Positions 16,750-24,123 of a DNA stretch of 40,872 bases are shown here, in pieces. Origin of the DNA: Alphaproteobacteria bacterium (GTDB lineage: Bacteria > Pseudomonadota > Alphaproteobacteria > Rhizobiales > Beijerinckiaceae); assembly GCA_016869435.1 (NCBI GenBank), contig VGEB01000016.1:1-40872 (forward strand). The letters are read 5' to 3'. Both the position numbers and the translations under genes were made by a program. The notes beneath the pieces were generated by a model that made no database searches, had not been told where the DNA came from, and saw nothing but the letters and a program-made list of their open reading frames with translations. Within the stretch, counting starts at the first letter, position 1, and each line of letters begins with the position of its first letter.

Positions 16750-17808
16750 TCAAGGTGGCGCCGACGCCGCAGCGCTCGTCGAGGCTGGCGAAGCCGCAGA
16801 ACTGCCGGCCCCATCGAGCGCAACAGGCCCGCCTCCTTGGCCGCCGTGTCCATGGCCGCCGCCGTGACCGCCCTCGACTGGGCCGCCGCCGTGGCCGCCT
16901 TCGACTGGGCCGCCTTCACCGTGTCCGCCTTCACCGTGTCCGCCATGGCCGCCGTGGTCGCCATCGTGTCCACCATGGCCGCCATCATCGTGCTCGCAGT
17001 GGTCGTTATTTCCGTCCTGGCGCGCGGGCGTCGGCAAAGGAGCGGGCTGATTGTCGACATTGGCGCGGCTCTGCACCAGCGCATTGCCGAACCAAACCGG
17101 ACCAAGCGCGTCCAACCCCGGCGGACTCACGACGTTCGGGGGTCGATCATGGCCCAGCGCAAGATGAGCCTCTTCGCTCGTCGGCTCGCGCTTGGCGCCG
17201 CCACGCTGCCTTTTGCCGCTCTCCAACGCGGCCAGGATTTCCGCGATCTTTTCCGGCGGCACAAGGAAAGGCTCCGACACCGGACCGCCGCGCGGCGCGC
17301 AAACGCCATAGCCCGCGCGCGTGAGCATCTGACCGCCGACCTCGATAGCGCCAAACTGATGGACGATCAGCGTGCCGCACGAGCCGCCGATTTGTAAAAG
17401 CGCCGTGCCGCCGCGCACGCCAATCGACGCCGTCGGGGTCCGCAGCGTTGCCCCGCCTTCGTGGCTGACCCCGCCGCCGACGAAACGCATGACGCCCTTC
17501 GCCATCGACACGCCCTGCTGGCCGCGCCCGCCGGAATAGACGAAGTCGTCAATCGTTATGGCGCTGTTGCGTCCTACGGTCATCGTCGACGTGTCGTTAA
17601 AGACGATCTGGGCGCTGCCCTCGGGACTCGTCTCAATACGTTCGCGCCGCTGCACGCCGAGACCGACCGAAAGCGAACGCTTCGCCGCGCCGGGCGGCGT
17701 GCCATGCGCGCTCTGATTCACGGCGCCCACATTGCCGACATGTTCGGCGAGCGCCGGGCCGGCGACCAGCGCCAGGGCGGTTGTTGCTGCTGCGGAGAGC
17801 TTTTTCAT
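16750..17808 (-). CDS. FecR-domain periplasmic protein with His-rich tail
   Basis: A 352-residue exported protein. The signal peptide MKKLSAAATTALALVAGPALA is followed by a FecR domain (about 40-170) with VGLGVQRRERIETSPEGSAQ, MTVGRNSAITIDDFVY and TPTASIGVRGGTALL, as in FecR proteins lacking a membrane segment. From about residue 265 to 325 the sequence is Gly/His-rich, with 12 histidines in 52 residues (first NNDHCEHDDGGHGG), plausibly metal-binding; the last 25 residues are Ala/Ser-rich. FecR domains commonly relay or modulate envelope signals. Here the gene sits between an outer-membrane barrel gene and a CHASE2 cyclase gene, with spacings of 12 and 14 bases, suggesting one functional unit. 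Confidence 0.88.
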   Translation of the reverse strand: MKKLSAAATTALALVAGPALAEHVGNVGAVNQSAHGTPPGAAKRSLSVGLGVQRRERIETSPEGSAQIVFNDTSTMTVGRNSAITIDDFVYSGGRGQQGVSMAKGVMRFVGGGVSHEGGATLRTPTASIGVRGGTALLQIGGSCGTLIVHQFGAIEVGGQMLTRAGYGVCAPRGGPVSEPFLVPPEKIAEILAALESGKRQRGGAKREPTSEEAHLALGHDRPPNVVSPPGLDALGPVWFGNALVQSRANVDNQPAPLPTPARQDGNNDHCEHDDGGHGGHDGDHGGHGGHGEGGHGEGGPVEGGHGGGPVEGGHGGGHGHGGQGGGPVALDGAGSSAASPASTSAAASAPP

Positions 17809-17820
17809 CGATCGTCCCCG

Positions 17821-19179
17821 TCAGAATTTCGCCGTCGGTCCGAAACTGACGGACAGGTTCTCAGTCTTGAAATTCTGCAAATTAGAATCGTTGCGGGCGA
17901 ATTCGACGTTCCCGGCGAAGCCGAACGTCGGCGAGACCGGCAAATCGACCATCAAGCCGCCGATCCAAACGGTGTCGCGACGCGCGATGAACGGATTGAT
18001 CACCGGATTGGCGGCGTCGAAGGCTAGATGCGTGAAGCGGCCGTAAGGCGCGATTGTCCATCTGCGAGGGATGATCGGAAACGGCGGATCAACCTCGAGC
18101 CGCAGCATCGCCTGAACGTCAACCTGATCTGACGACTGTTGCGGATTGCCCGCAAAGGCGCGGGTATAGGCGACGCGACTCTCGAACCGGAGATCGTTGG
18201 TTAGTCTGTACGACCCGCTCAGATAGCCGGTGACGACGTCGCCCGTCGCCAGCGTCGCCACGGTCTGGTAAGGCGACCCGCCAAAATAATTGAAGTAGCC
18301 CGGCGAGGGATTGACCCAAATCGACCGCCATTCGGCGCCCGGCTCGAACCAGAAATCAGGGTTGAGTTCGGCCCCAAAACTCATGCCCGCGCCACCGGCG
18401 TTTAGATAGTTGGTCCCGCCAAGCATGGCCAAGGCGCCGGTCAGATAAGGCTTGATTGACAGGCCCGGATAGAGATCAGGCGCGACATGGATGCGCGGCC
18501 CGATCGACCCGGCGAACAGGGCGACGCTGTATTGCGGCAGGCGAAACTGCTCGGTGGCGTAACCCGTGACCCTAGTCTCGAGTTGGTCGCCGCGCGCGTT
18601 CTGAAAATCGTAATCGTGCGCCGCCTGCACCAACTGGAAGGCGTTGACGTCTGACTTTCGCGAAGCCGCCGACGCGACGCCGACGCCGCCGACCTGGAAG
18701 AGATTGTTGGTCGGAAAGAAATTGGCGTTCGATTGCGCCCGCAGACCAGTGTGAATCCTCAGATAGAGCCGGTTCGCCTGGGTGCGTTTCTCAATATCGG
18801 GCAGTTGAGCTTCGATCTGCGCGACCTGGACCGCGTCGAGACCGCCTTCGGCGAGCGCCTTGCGCAAGTGCTGGGCCGACACCTCATAGGACCCCAGCCG
18901 CGCATAGAGGAACCCAAGCTCCTTTCGGGCGCGGGCCAGATTCGGGTTGAACATCAGGATGCGTTCGAGGGCGCCAATTCCCGCCTCGTAATCGCGTAGC
19001 TCAGTCGAGAGCAGGACATAGCGATAAGTCGCTTCATAGTCCGTCGGATTATGCTGGATATAGACTGCAAGGCGTTCCTGTTCGGCGCGCTGGTCCTCCT
19101 GCGCGATCGCCGGACCGAAAAACGCGAAGGCGGCAAGCAATGCGCCAACAAACCTCATCGCTGATCCATATGCGAACAT
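17821..19179 (-). CDS. TPR-containing outer-membrane beta-barrel protein
   Basis: A 452-residue protein. A signal peptide (about MRFVGALLAAFAFFGPAIAQ, alternative start ATG 19158) precedes two or three tetratricopeptide repeats (about 35-135: YEATYRYVLLSTELRDYEAG, then ILMFNPNLARARKELGFLYA and SYEVSAQHLRKALAEGG). The remaining 300 residues show alternating hydrophobic/polar strands typical of a porin-like barrel and end in an aromatic residue (SFGPTAKF), the usual outer-membrane insertion signal. It resembles TPR-barrel proteins such as the Slam-like and DUF560 families, but the exact family is not certain. First gene of the presumed operon with FecR and cyclase. Its likely role is export, uptake or sensing at the outer membrane. 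Confidence 0.85.
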   Translation of the reverse strand: MFAYGSAMRFVGALLAAFAFFGPAIAQEDQRAEQERLAVYIQHNPTDYEATYRYVLLSTELRDYEAGIGALERILMFNPNLARARKELGFLYARLGSYEVSAQHLRKALAEGGLDAVQVAQIEAQLPDIEKRTQANRLYLRIHTGLRAQSNANFFPTNNLFQVGGVGVASAASRKSDVNAFQLVQAAHDYDFQNARGDQLETRVTGYATEQFRLPQYSVALFAGSIGPRIHVAPDLYPGLSIKPYLTGALAMLGGTNYLNAGGAGMSFGAELNPDFWFEPGAEWRSIWVNPSPGYFNYFGGSPYQTVATLATGDVVTGYLSGSYRLTNDLRFESRVAYTRAFAGNPQQSSDQVDVQAMLRLEVDPPFPIIPRRWTIAPYGRFTHLAFDAANPVINPFIARRDTVWIGGLMVDLPVSPTFGFAGNVEFARNDSNLQNFKTENLSVSFGPTAKF

Positions 19180-19435
19180 GAATGCAAGCCTCGTAAAAAC
19201 TTCGGAGAAACGGTCCCCAGGCCCAGACCGTCAGCTGAACGGGAACCTGACTCATGTCGCCCGGAGCGGCAAGCTTGGCGAAGCTCGCGCATCCACGCAA
19301 AAATCGGGGCGCTTTGGCGAAGATTGTTATACAGAGCAAAGGCTTACCGCCTCTGTTGGGCAGCTGCTGCGCCCCGGCGGCGGATGAAACAAATTCGTTA
19401 GTGTTGCGCTGAAACCACAGGAGGCGCCGGCGGAG

Positions 19436-19837
19436 CTAGGGGCGCCGTCGCCCATGATCGGAGAGAAGGATGATTTCGCCCCCTCTCTTCGATTCCGGCG
19501 CGAGAGACGACAGATCTATCGCTCGGCGCCGGCGGGCCGAGAGAACGCGCCGGCGCGGTCGCGCGGTCGTGCGCGAATTGTCGAAAGACGCTTCGGGGGC
19601 CAGCAGCCAGCGCAAAACGATCAGCAGGTCGGCGGCGCGCCGCGCCGCGCCGATCTTCACCGCGTTTCGAATGTCGGCGACGACTCGTCCTCGCGCCGCG
19701 TCGAGCGAGACGGCGCGGCGGTATCGCGCCAGCATGTGTTGGTGCTTGTCGCTGGGGCTCACGCCCAAGACAAGCTCATGACTGCAAAGACCCGCCATTT
19801 CCGCGCAACGGCCGATCGGCATCAGTTCGGGAATCAT
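19436..19837 (-). CDS. Hypothetical protein, not recognised
   Basis: A 133-residue ORF between the TPR-barrel gene and the Crp-like regulator. The N-terminal half (MIPELMPIGRCAEMAGLCSH, then DIRNAVKIGAARRAADLLIV) looks protein-like and contains two cysteines; the C-terminal half is Arg-rich and less convincing. GGGAG lies 8 bases before the ATG. No signal peptide or domain. It may be a real gene with a degraded or extended tail. Function unknown. Confidence 0.5.
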   Translation of the reverse strand: MIPELMPIGRCAEMAGLCSHELVLGVSPSDKHQHMLARYRRAVSLDAARGRVVADIRNAVKIGAARRAADLLIVLRWLLAPEASFDNSRTTARPRRRVLSARRRRAIDLSSLAPESKRGGEIILLSDHGRRRP

Positions 19838-19944
19838 TTGGCTTCTCCCAATCGCTTCCTTGCCGTCGAGGCTTCAGCCTCCTGCCGGCAACATAGCGAC
19901 GGTAGCGCGCCGTTCATCCCCCGTTTGTGTGAGGGCGCACACGG

Positions 19945-20634
19945 TCATTCGGCGTCGTTAAGCGCCTCCTGAACGCGCTTCTCGAGAACCGACGGTCGAA
20001 CAAGCACAAGCCCGCCCCGGATTTTTTCGGCCAAGCCCTCGTCGATCATCGCTGAGAGCTCACGGCTCACCTGTTCTCGCCGGCAGCCAATGCGCGCGGC
20101 GAGATCGTGCTGGAAGGGCGGCGGCGATACGATCGCCTGATCCGACGCGCCTTTGCGCGGCGACGACATGCGCAACAATTCGGAATAAAGCCGATGTTTG
20201 AGGTCGAGCACGGAGCGTTCGAAGAGCCGCGTATTTAGCTCCCGCACGCGCGACGTCAGCAGACGCAACAACCGCTCGCATATTTCAGGCTCGGCGAACA
20301 CGATGTCCTTGAAGACGGCAGGCGGCACCAGCAAAAGTTCGGCGTTGGTCAGCGCCGTTACGTTGGCGGAGCGTTTCGCCCCGTCTATCGCCGCCATCTC
20401 GCCGAAGAATTTGCCCGGTCCGAAGTCTCCAAAAATCATTTCCTTGCCGGCGGCGGTCCGAATGAGCACGCGAACGTCGCCGCTGACGATGAAATAGACA
20501 TCGGTCGAAGGATCGTCGAAGTCGAGGACCAACTCATGCTCGGCGAATCGCCTGCGCACGCACTGTCGCGCAAGCTGCTCGCCGCGACTGGGGTCGAGTC
20601 CGACAAAAAAGGGAATCCCGTCAAAAAGGGACAC
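19945..20634 (-). CDS. Crp/Fnr-family transcription regulator
   Basis: A 229-residue regulator. The cyclic-nucleotide-binding beta-roll (about 10-120) contains PGKFFGEMAA (Gly78-Glu79) and KRSANVTAL (Arg88-Ser89), the phosphate-binding cassette of cAMP-responsive members. There are no N-terminal Fnr-type cysteines. The C-terminal winged helix (about 165-220) has LAARIGCRREQVSRELSAMIDEG as the recognition region. It is probably a cAMP-type activator or repressor. It lies upstream and on the same strand as the adenylate cyclase operon, separated by one ORF and about 750 bases of mixed sequence. It probably answers cyclase-made cAMP, but this is inference. The ligand could also be another nucleotide. 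Confidence 0.88.
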   Translation of the reverse strand: MSLFDGIPFFVGLDPSRGEQLARQCVRRRFAEHELVLDFDDPSTDVYFIVSGDVRVLIRTAAGKEMIFGDFGPGKFFGEMAAIDGAKRSANVTALTNAELLLVPPAVFKDIVFAEPEICERLLRLLTSRVRELNTRLFERSVLDLKHRLYSELLRMSSPRKGASDQAIVSPPPFQHDLAARIGCRREQVSRELSAMIDEGLAEKIRGGLVLVRPSVLEKRVQEALNDAE

Positions 20635-20738
20635 TTCGCTCTCCCGTTTTGGAAATTACCTCGATATTGCCGCTAAACGTCGATGTCGTCGAGGCGCAAT
20701 CTGCTGGCGCGCGCCGGCTGTTCGGGCGATGATCGCAA

Positions 20739-21704
20739 ATGCAAGCGTTCCGACTCGCGACGTTCAATCTCGAAAATCTAGACTGGTCCGCGACCAAGTC
20801 GGAGGCGTTCGCGCGCCGCACCGGCGCATTGCGCCCGCTGCTCGAAACGCTAGACGCCGATATTTTGTGCCTGCAGGAAATCCACGCGCAGCGCGTACAT
20901 AAACATGGCGCGCGGCAATATATCGCGCTCGACCAGTTGCTCGCGACGACGGGTTACGAGGCTTTTCAACGGGCGACGACGGTGAGGCCGGGGGGCGGCG
21001 CCCCCGCCGACGTGCATAATCTCGCAATTCTTTCGCGATGGCCGATCCGCACGCGGCGCCAGCTCCATCATGACATCGTCGCGCGTTGGAACTGGCCGCC
21101 GCCGCGCGAGACCGACGGCTCGCGATCGGAGCCGGTGGAGATCGTCTGGGACAGGCCGCTGCTCTATGCCTCCATCGAGCTGCCCAACGGCCTTCCGCTC
21201 CACGTCGTCAATCTGCATCTGCGCGCGCCGCGAGCCATTCCTGTGGCGACGGCCCGCGGGCTGGGATCGAGCCGCGCGCAGATCGAAGGACAGTTCGTGG
21301 CGGCGCTCAAGCGCGAGGGTCAGGCTCTGGAAGCCCGGCTGTTCGTTGAAACGCTGTTCGACGCCGAACCGGAGGCGCTGATCGCGATCGCCGGCGACTT
21401 CAACGCCGACGCGCACGACGCGCCGACGAGGCTCCTTCGCGGCGGCGGTGACGAAGACGCAACAGGGTCGCGAGTTTTCGCTCCCTTGGAAGAGCGCGTC
21501 GCGCCGGGCCGGCGCTTCACCGTTATCCACGCCGGTCGCCCGACGCTGATCGACCACCTTCTGGCGTCGCCTGCCCTCGCCGTCGCCTGGCGCGAAACCA
21601 CGATCTTGAACGACGGGCTTCAGGACGAGGTCTATGCAGAGGAATTTGTCGAAGCGTCGCTTCACGCGCCTGTGGTCGCTCGATTTGAGCTTGCCGCGAA
21701 GTAA
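20739..21704 (+). CDS. Endonuclease/exonuclease/phosphatase (EEP) family protein
   Basis: A 321-residue protein of the DNase I/exonuclease III-like superfamily. Conserved motifs in order: FRLATFNLENLDW, DILCLQEIHAQR (catalytic Glu), NLAILSRWPI, IAIAGDFNADAHDAPTRLL (Asn/Asp metal site) and LIDHLLASPALA (final Asp-His). There is no signal peptide. The substrate, nucleic acid or phosphoester, cannot be told from the sequence. It is divergent from the Crp-like gene, with 104 bases between them, so each has its own promoter. Confidence 0.88.
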   Translation: MQAFRLATFNLENLDWSATKSEAFARRTGALRPLLETLDADILCLQEIHAQRVHKHGARQYIALDQLLATTGYEAFQRATTVRPGGGAPADVHNLAILSRWPIRTRRQLHHDIVARWNWPPPRETDGSRSEPVEIVWDRPLLYASIELPNGLPLHVVNLHLRAPRAIPVATARGLGSSRAQIEGQFVAALKREGQALEARLFVETLFDAEPEALIAIAGDFNADAHDAPTRLLRGGGDEDATGSRVFAPLEERVAPGRRFTVIHAGRPTLIDHLLASPALAVAWRETTILNDGLQDEVYAEEFVEASLHAPVVARFELAAK

Positions 21705-22227
21705 ACTCCCGTCCGGCATGGCAAAAAGCGCCGGCGGCCTGCTCATCCGACCGAGCGAAGAAGCGCGCGAGTCGCGCCTCGGCCTGCGTCACGGCGAAGT
21801 GAGCGGCGCGGCTGACGCCAACATGTATCAACATGACGCAGCCTTATTCGAGGGCGTGGCAGGACCCCCTTGTCCGGGGACGCGCCGCACTATTTATATG
21901 ACATATCCAGATGCGGCGGCGTGCATTTTGCACCTAGCGACGGGGGAGTTCGACGCAACCTTCGGACGCGCGACGCCGGGCGGGGCGTCCGCGAGTTAGG
22001 AAAGGTCGCGTAGGTCGCCCGCGAGAAAGGATAAAGCGCCCCAGATCAAGAAAATGCCGCTAACAGGCTCGGCGTCATCTTTCGCCTTACATGATCGAAC
22101 GCTGCGACAACGCGACCTGTTCGGGAAGGCGTCCGCGAAAATTGACGACATGAGCGCAACGATCTGAGGGAAGGCTCAAGAGCCCCTCAGGACTTATGTG
22201 TCAGACAACCACGCTTGGAGAAAGAAC
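21705..22227 (+). other. Non-coding region upstream of the copper storage gene
   Basis: Over 500 bases without a supported gene. One frame is open from within the EEP gene to about 22000 but lacks its own start and has atypical composition. The region must contain the promoter of the csp gene. No classical CueR-type dyad (CTTGC/GCAAG) is seen. A strong RNA-like hairpin occupies 22164-22190. Confidence 0.5.
22164..22190 (+). promoter_or_regulatory. Leader hairpin upstream of the copper storage gene
   Basis: CTGAGG (22164-22169) pairs with CCTCAG (22185-22190), and inside this GGCT (22173-22176) pairs with AGCC (22181-22184) around a CAAG loop, leaving a GAA bulge. It ends 37 bases before the csp ATG and has no T run, so it is more like a leader RNA structure or operator than a terminator. 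Confidence 0.45.
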
Positions 22228-22668
22228 ATGCAACGTCGCGAATTCATCGCTGTCGGGACCGCCGCCGTCGCCACAGCTGGCCAGGCATTTGCTCAGGCCG
22301 CCGCTCAAACGGGCAACGCCGCCAAAATGGAGGACATGCATCCAGCCCTTTATAAGGATCTGGAAAAGGCCACCGTTGAATGCGTGGCTACCGGCAATGA
22401 CTGCGTTCGCCACTGTTTGGGCATGTTCGCGATGAAAGACACGAGCATGACTGAGTGTGCGGACGCCTCCCTCCAGCTTGTCGCCGCCTGCAACGCGCTC
22501 GCAACGTTGGCGGCGCTCAACTCTTCGCATGTTGGCGCGCTCGCCAAAACGGTCGCCACGATTTGCGAAGACTGCAAGAAGCAGTGCGACAAGTTTCCGA
22601 AAATCGCCGAATGCGTCGCCTGCGGCAAGGCGTGCCAAAAATGCGCCGACGAGTGCCGGAAAGTATAG
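22228..22668 (+). CDS. csp1: Tat-exported copper storage protein (Csp1/Csp2 type)
   Basis: A 146-residue four-helix-bundle cuproprotein. The N-terminus MQRREFIAVGTAAVATAGQA is a twin-arginine signal peptide (Arg3-Arg4), so the folded protein is exported, probably to the periplasm. The mature part contains 13 cysteines (C52, 59, 63, 77, 88, 113, 116, 120, 129, 132, 136, 139, 143), mostly in CxxC and CxxxC spacings that place thiols along the bundle core, the same count as Csp1 of Methylosinus, known to store Cu(I) for methane oxidation. The cytosolic Csp3 type lacks a signal peptide. The start is the ATG at 22228 with TTGGAGAAAGAAC upstream. It is followed after 28 bases by a CusF-like gene. 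The name csp1 is by type; Csp2 is the alternative. Confidence 0.88.
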   Translation: MQRREFIAVGTAAVATAGQAFAQAAAQTGNAAKMEDMHPALYKDLEKATVECVATGNDCVRHCLGMFAMKDTSMTECADASLQLVAACNALATLAALNSSHVGALAKTVATICEDCKKQCDKFPKIAECVACGKACQKCADECRKV

Positions 22669-22696
22669 CGAACGCACCGAACGAGGCCGGACGCCC

Positions 22697-23059
22697 ATGA
22701 GGACGACGCGTTTAATTTGGAGCGTTACGGCCTGCGTCGCTATTTCCGCTGGAATTGGCGGCGCCGCAACGGGCGCGGCGGTCATGGACCCGCCGCGCTT
22801 TGTCTTGGCTCAGGCCGAAAAAACGACAGGACATGGCGAGGGCGTCGTCAGGGCGATCGACGCCGATGAGCGGCGCCTCATGATCACCCATGGACCAGTT
22901 GCCGGCCCCTTGGAAATGTCGCCCATGACGATGGCGTTTCACGTCGCGCCGAAGGTCGATCTCTCAAGCCTGTCAAAGGGTATGAAGATCAAATTCACCA
23001 TCAGCCGCGACGCAAAAGGTCTTTACATCATCGAGGATGTTCAGCCGCAGACGCCTTAA
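22697..23059 (+). CDS. CusF-like periplasmic copper-binding protein
   Basis: A 120-residue exported protein with a hydrophobic signal region (TRLIWSVTACVAISAGIGGA) and a small OB-fold related to CusF, the copper chaperone of Cus efflux. The copper ligands align: His65 in MITHGPVAG and Met77/Met79 in SPMTMAFHV. The Trp that caps Cu(I) in E. coli CusF is replaced by Met74. The mature domain GEGVVRAIDADERR matches the family start. It probably accepts or donates Cu(I) for the upstream storage protein, being in the same transcript with a 28-base gap. No CusA/B/C genes are in the window. Confidence 0.86.
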   Translation: MRTTRLIWSVTACVAISAGIGGAATGAAVMDPPRFVLAQAEKTTGHGEGVVRAIDADERRLMITHGPVAGPLEMSPMTMAFHVAPKVDLSSLSKGMKIKFTISRDAKGLYIIEDVQPQTP

Positions 23060-23079
23060 ACCCGCATCCGCTTGAGGCG

Positions 23080-24123
23080 CTATTTGCCGACGCCGTCCAT
23101 GCCGATGCGGTGCATCAGATAGCACAGGCAATCCTGCTGAACCGCACGCCGGTCGACCGTCAACATCGCTGGGATCGCCGGACGGGCAAGTCTGATTTCG
23201 CCGCCGGCGTAATCGAAATAATTGACCGGCGGCAAATCGAATCCGTCGCCCGGAAGAACTTCCAGCCGCGCGTCTTCGTCGCCCAGCGCCCCGAACGAGG
23301 CGCCGGCGTCCAATTCGCTGAAATTGAGATGGTCGATGTCAGGCCGAAAGACAAAGTCCGCCGGCGTTCCGTCAAACGAGAAGCTCGCGCCGGCAGGCGG
23401 TTTGACGATGGCGCATGTGCGCAGCAACTCCACATCATGCGCAGCGGGGGGGTGGTCCGGAAGCTGGGCGATCGAAAGGCAGGCCTCGAGCAGTTGGACA
23501 GCGTGGGTCGCGCCGGCGTCGAGTCCCGACTTGCCGCATTCAACCGTGATCGCCGGGCAAATCTCCGCCAAGGCCGCCGCACAGGTGCCGCGCGGGCGCT
23601 GAAAATGCACGACGATACGCGAGAACAGCTGCGCGAGCGCGACATATTTCGCATCGAGCTTGCTGATGCAGCTGTAATGAGGATTGAAGCCGGTGTTGTT
23701 GTGGATGTCGACCGCGGCGAATGGATTGCGCTTCCTGACGTAGTCGTAAATCCAGCGCGACATATGCGCGAGCGGATCATCGGGAAACGCCGTGCCCGGC
23801 CATACCCGGTTGAAATCGCGCTGACCCGGCAGCGTCCGCAGATTCTCCGCCGCCGCTTCGACGTTGCCGATGAACAGGATGAGCGATCGGCCCAATCCGC
23901 GCGCAGCGTGACGGCGCAGCGCCTCCTGCACCGCCACGAGGCCGCTGGTTTCGTTGCCGTGCAGCAAGGTGGACACGAACAGCGGCTGCGGATCGCGACC
24001 CGGGAGGTCGAACAAGGTTGGTCGGGGCAGGATGTCCTTCAGGCGATTGGCGGGGCAGTCTAGAAATCCGTCAGGCAGCCGGTCGAGCACGGCGCAAGGC
24101 GCGTCAGTCACTTTACTCCTCAT
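23080..24123 (-). CDS. Succinylglutamate desuccinylase/aspartoacylase-type M14 deacylase
   Basis: A 347-residue zinc carboxypeptidase-fold enzyme. The zinc ligands are His55 and Glu58 in LLHGNETSGL and His141 in VDIHNNTG, with catalytic Glu195 in ITVECGKSG. The C-terminal barrel-sandwich segment (PVNYFDYAGGEIRL) is typical of the family. Cytoplasmic, without a signal peptide. The ATG at 24123 overlaps the stop of the upstream GCS2-type ligase (ATGA), so both are translated from one message; a GTG ten bases on with AGGAG upstream is an alternative start. It is expected to remove an acyl or amide group from an amino acid derivative; the substrate is unknown. Confidence 0.87.
   Translation of the reverse strand: MRSKVTDAPCAVLDRLPDGFLDCPANRLKDILPRPTLFDLPGRDPQPLFVSTLLHGNETSGLVAVQEALRRHAARGLGRSLILFIGNVEAAAENLRTLPGQRDFNRVWPGTAFPDDPLAHMSRWIYDYVRKRNPFAAVDIHNNTGFNPHYSCISKLDAKYVALAQLFSRIVVHFQRPRGTCAAALAEICPAITVECGKSGLDAGATHAVQLLEACLSIAQLPDHPPAAHDVELLRTCAIVKPPAGASFSFDGTPADFVFRPDIDHLNFSELDAGASFGALGDEDARLEVLPGDGFDLPPVNYFDYAGGEIRLARPAIPAMLTVDRRAVQQDCLCYLMHRIGMDGVGK

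Noticed and set aside
16755-17397. Plus-strand frames opposite the His-rich FecR tail
   Set aside because: Low-complexity mirror of Gly/His codons on the minus strand.
21634-21999. 121-codon ORF overlapping the end of the EEP gene
   Set aside because: Starts inside another gene, has mixed composition and no recognisable motif; likely spurious.
22000-22227. CueR/CsoR-type copper operator upstream of the csp gene
   Set aside because: No matching dyad could be found by eye; only the leader hairpin is supported.
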